Origin: JBBQTU01 sp038213005 | GTDB lineage: Bacteria; Planctomycetota; Phycisphaerae; Tepidisphaerales; Tepidisphaeraceae | Assembly: GCA_038213005.1 (NCBI GenBank) | Contig: JBBQTU010000093.1 | Location: 1-14,940 of the forward strand | Length of the DNA stretch: 14,940 nt | Direction: 5' to 3' | In this document: positions 14,068-14,940 of the stretch, in pieces | How the letters are laid out: the number at the start of each line of letters is the position of its first letter | Numbering within the stretch: the first letter of the stretch is position 1 | The notes under the pieces: model-generated | What the model saw: only the letters and a program-made list of their open reading frames with translations | Databases searched by the model: none | What the model was told of the DNA's origin: nothing | Program-made: the position numbers and the translations under genes

Positions 14068-14940
14068 TCACGGTGCGAGTTTGATCTTCAGCAGGACCAC
14101 GCCGTGGGAGGGGACGGCGATGGAGCATTCGTCTTCAAAAACGCCGAGGTCTTTTTGACGCCACAGGTCGCGGACGATGCGTTTGCCGTCGATGCCAAGG
14201 TTTTTCCACAGGGCGGTGACTTTTTCTTCGGCGGGTCCGACGTTGAAGAGGCCCACGGCCAGCGAACCGTCTTCGAGGGGTTTGGCGTACACCAATCCGT
14301 TGCCGCCGGGGTTGTCGGCAGGCGCGGTGGCCGTGACAGGTGCGGAGGCGGAGGCGGCACCACCGGCGCGATCTCTGCCGCCGCGGCCAGGCGCGGCGGG
14401 CGGGATGAACGCGGGACCGGCGACGCGCACCGCCTGCTTGCCCAGGCTGTCCTGATTGATGTCCAGCACCTCGTCGTTGGTCAGCAGGCTGAAGGTAAAC
14501 GGATCGAGGCGTTCCATGTCGCAGCCGATGAGCAGCGGTGCGGCGAGCAGGCTCCAGAGGCTGATATGGGTGAATTGTTCATCCGGCGTCAGGCGCGTGC
14601 GGTGCATGGCCTGCGTCAGGCTGACGGTGCCGACCACCAGCATGTCGGGGTCGTTCCAGTGGCCCGGGCCACTGAAGGGTGCCCAGCGGTCCTGTGAGAA
14701 GCCGATTTCCGCCATGCCGCGCTGCCATCCGGAAGGGGCCAGGCCCCACACATCAATAATGTCGCCGGTGGTGCGCCAGGCGTTGGCGGACTGCGCCCAC
14801 TTGGCGGCATTGTCGAAGGGCGCGGTGTTGGAGAGGCTGTAAACGATGTCGCGGCCGCTGTCGCGCAGGGCATCGCTCATCTCCTGCATGTTGGCTAGGT
14901 CGATATTCCAATCATATTTGAGGTAGTCAAAGCCCCAGGC
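14068..14940 (-). CDS. Alpha-galactosidase, GH27, C-terminal part (runs off right edge)
   Basis: The minus frame is open from the window edge to the stop at 14068, giving 290 residues. Family GH27 signs are clear: 'YLKYDWN' (Asp10 of the visible part, the nucleophile), 'AWRTTGDIID' (Asp60, matching the acid/base aspartate), 'WNDPDMLVVG' (95-104), 'LLAAPLLIGCDM' (131-142) and 'INQDSLGKQ' (161-169). The enzyme removes terminal alpha-galactose from oligo- or polysaccharides with retention of configuration. After the barrel a Gly/Ala/Pro-rich insert of about 35 residues (180-214) leads into the C-terminal beta domain ending 'VVLLKIKLAP'. The start and any signal peptide are beyond the window. Most planctomycete homologues are exported glycan-degrading enzymes; export here is not shown. 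Confidence 0.93.
   Translation of the reverse strand, partial: AWGFDYLKYDWNIDLANMQEMSDALRDSGRDIVYSLSNTAPFDNAAKWAQSANAWRTTGDIIDVWGLAPSGWQRGMAEIGFSQDRWAPFSGPGHWNDPDMLVVGTVSLTQAMHRTRLTPDEQFTHISLWSLLAAPLLIGCDMERLDPFTFSLLTNDEVLDINQDSLGKQAVRVAGPAFIPPAAPGRGGRDRAGGAASASAPVTATAPADNPGGNGLVYAKPLEDGSLAVGLFNVGPAEEKVTALWKNLGIDGKRIVRDLWRQKDLGVFEDECSIAVPSHGVVLLKIKLAP

Overview
The window looks like a chromosomal segment of a GC-rich planctomycete, most likely close to Phycisphaerae. This is inferred from gene content (a GH27 alpha-galactosidase, a second large TIM-barrel glycosidase-like protein, an orphan secreted protein with an Ala/Pro/Thr-rich linker, RNase R with a basic tail) and from intergenic repeats of a kind I associate with planctomycete genomes. 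No rRNA, tRNA or CRISPR array was seen. All protein genes except one lie on the minus strand.

Layout. 1-570: N-terminal half of a membrane polyprenyl-phosphate sugar-1-phosphate transferase, running off the left edge. 571-1227: non-coding. 1228-about 2600: 3' part of a group II intron, with a frameshifted reverse transcriptase/maturase pseudogene followed by domains V and VI; no 5' ribozyme domains are seen. 2600-2762: pyrimidine-rich repeat tract. 2763-3599: inositol-monophosphatase-family phosphatase, divergent from an L,D-transpeptidase (3624-4634) with only 24 bp between the start codons. 4767-7100 and 7171-9555: a 777-aa glycosidase-like protein downstream of rnr (RNase R), probably co-transcribed. 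9617-9657: strong hairpin. 9708-10820: secreted orphan protein. 10821-11743: about 900 bp with repeats but no convincing gene. 11744-13102: Fic-domain protein with an N-terminal inhibitory motif and a long unrecognised C-terminal region. 13231-13450: cluster of palindromic repeats. 13473-about 13960: a highly structured, ORF-less segment that resembles a group II intron RNA. 14068-14940: C-terminal part of a GH27 alpha-galactosidase, running off the right edge.

The core genes describe ordinary cell-envelope, RNA-turnover and polysaccharide functions. The accessory material is the two intron-like elements, the Fic protein and the repeat clusters. The most interesting point is that the two intron-like elements are complementary: one keeps a maturase ORF (now frameshifted) without a 5' ribozyme, the other keeps RNA structure without an ORF, and both end with the same CTACTC(T/G)AC motif.
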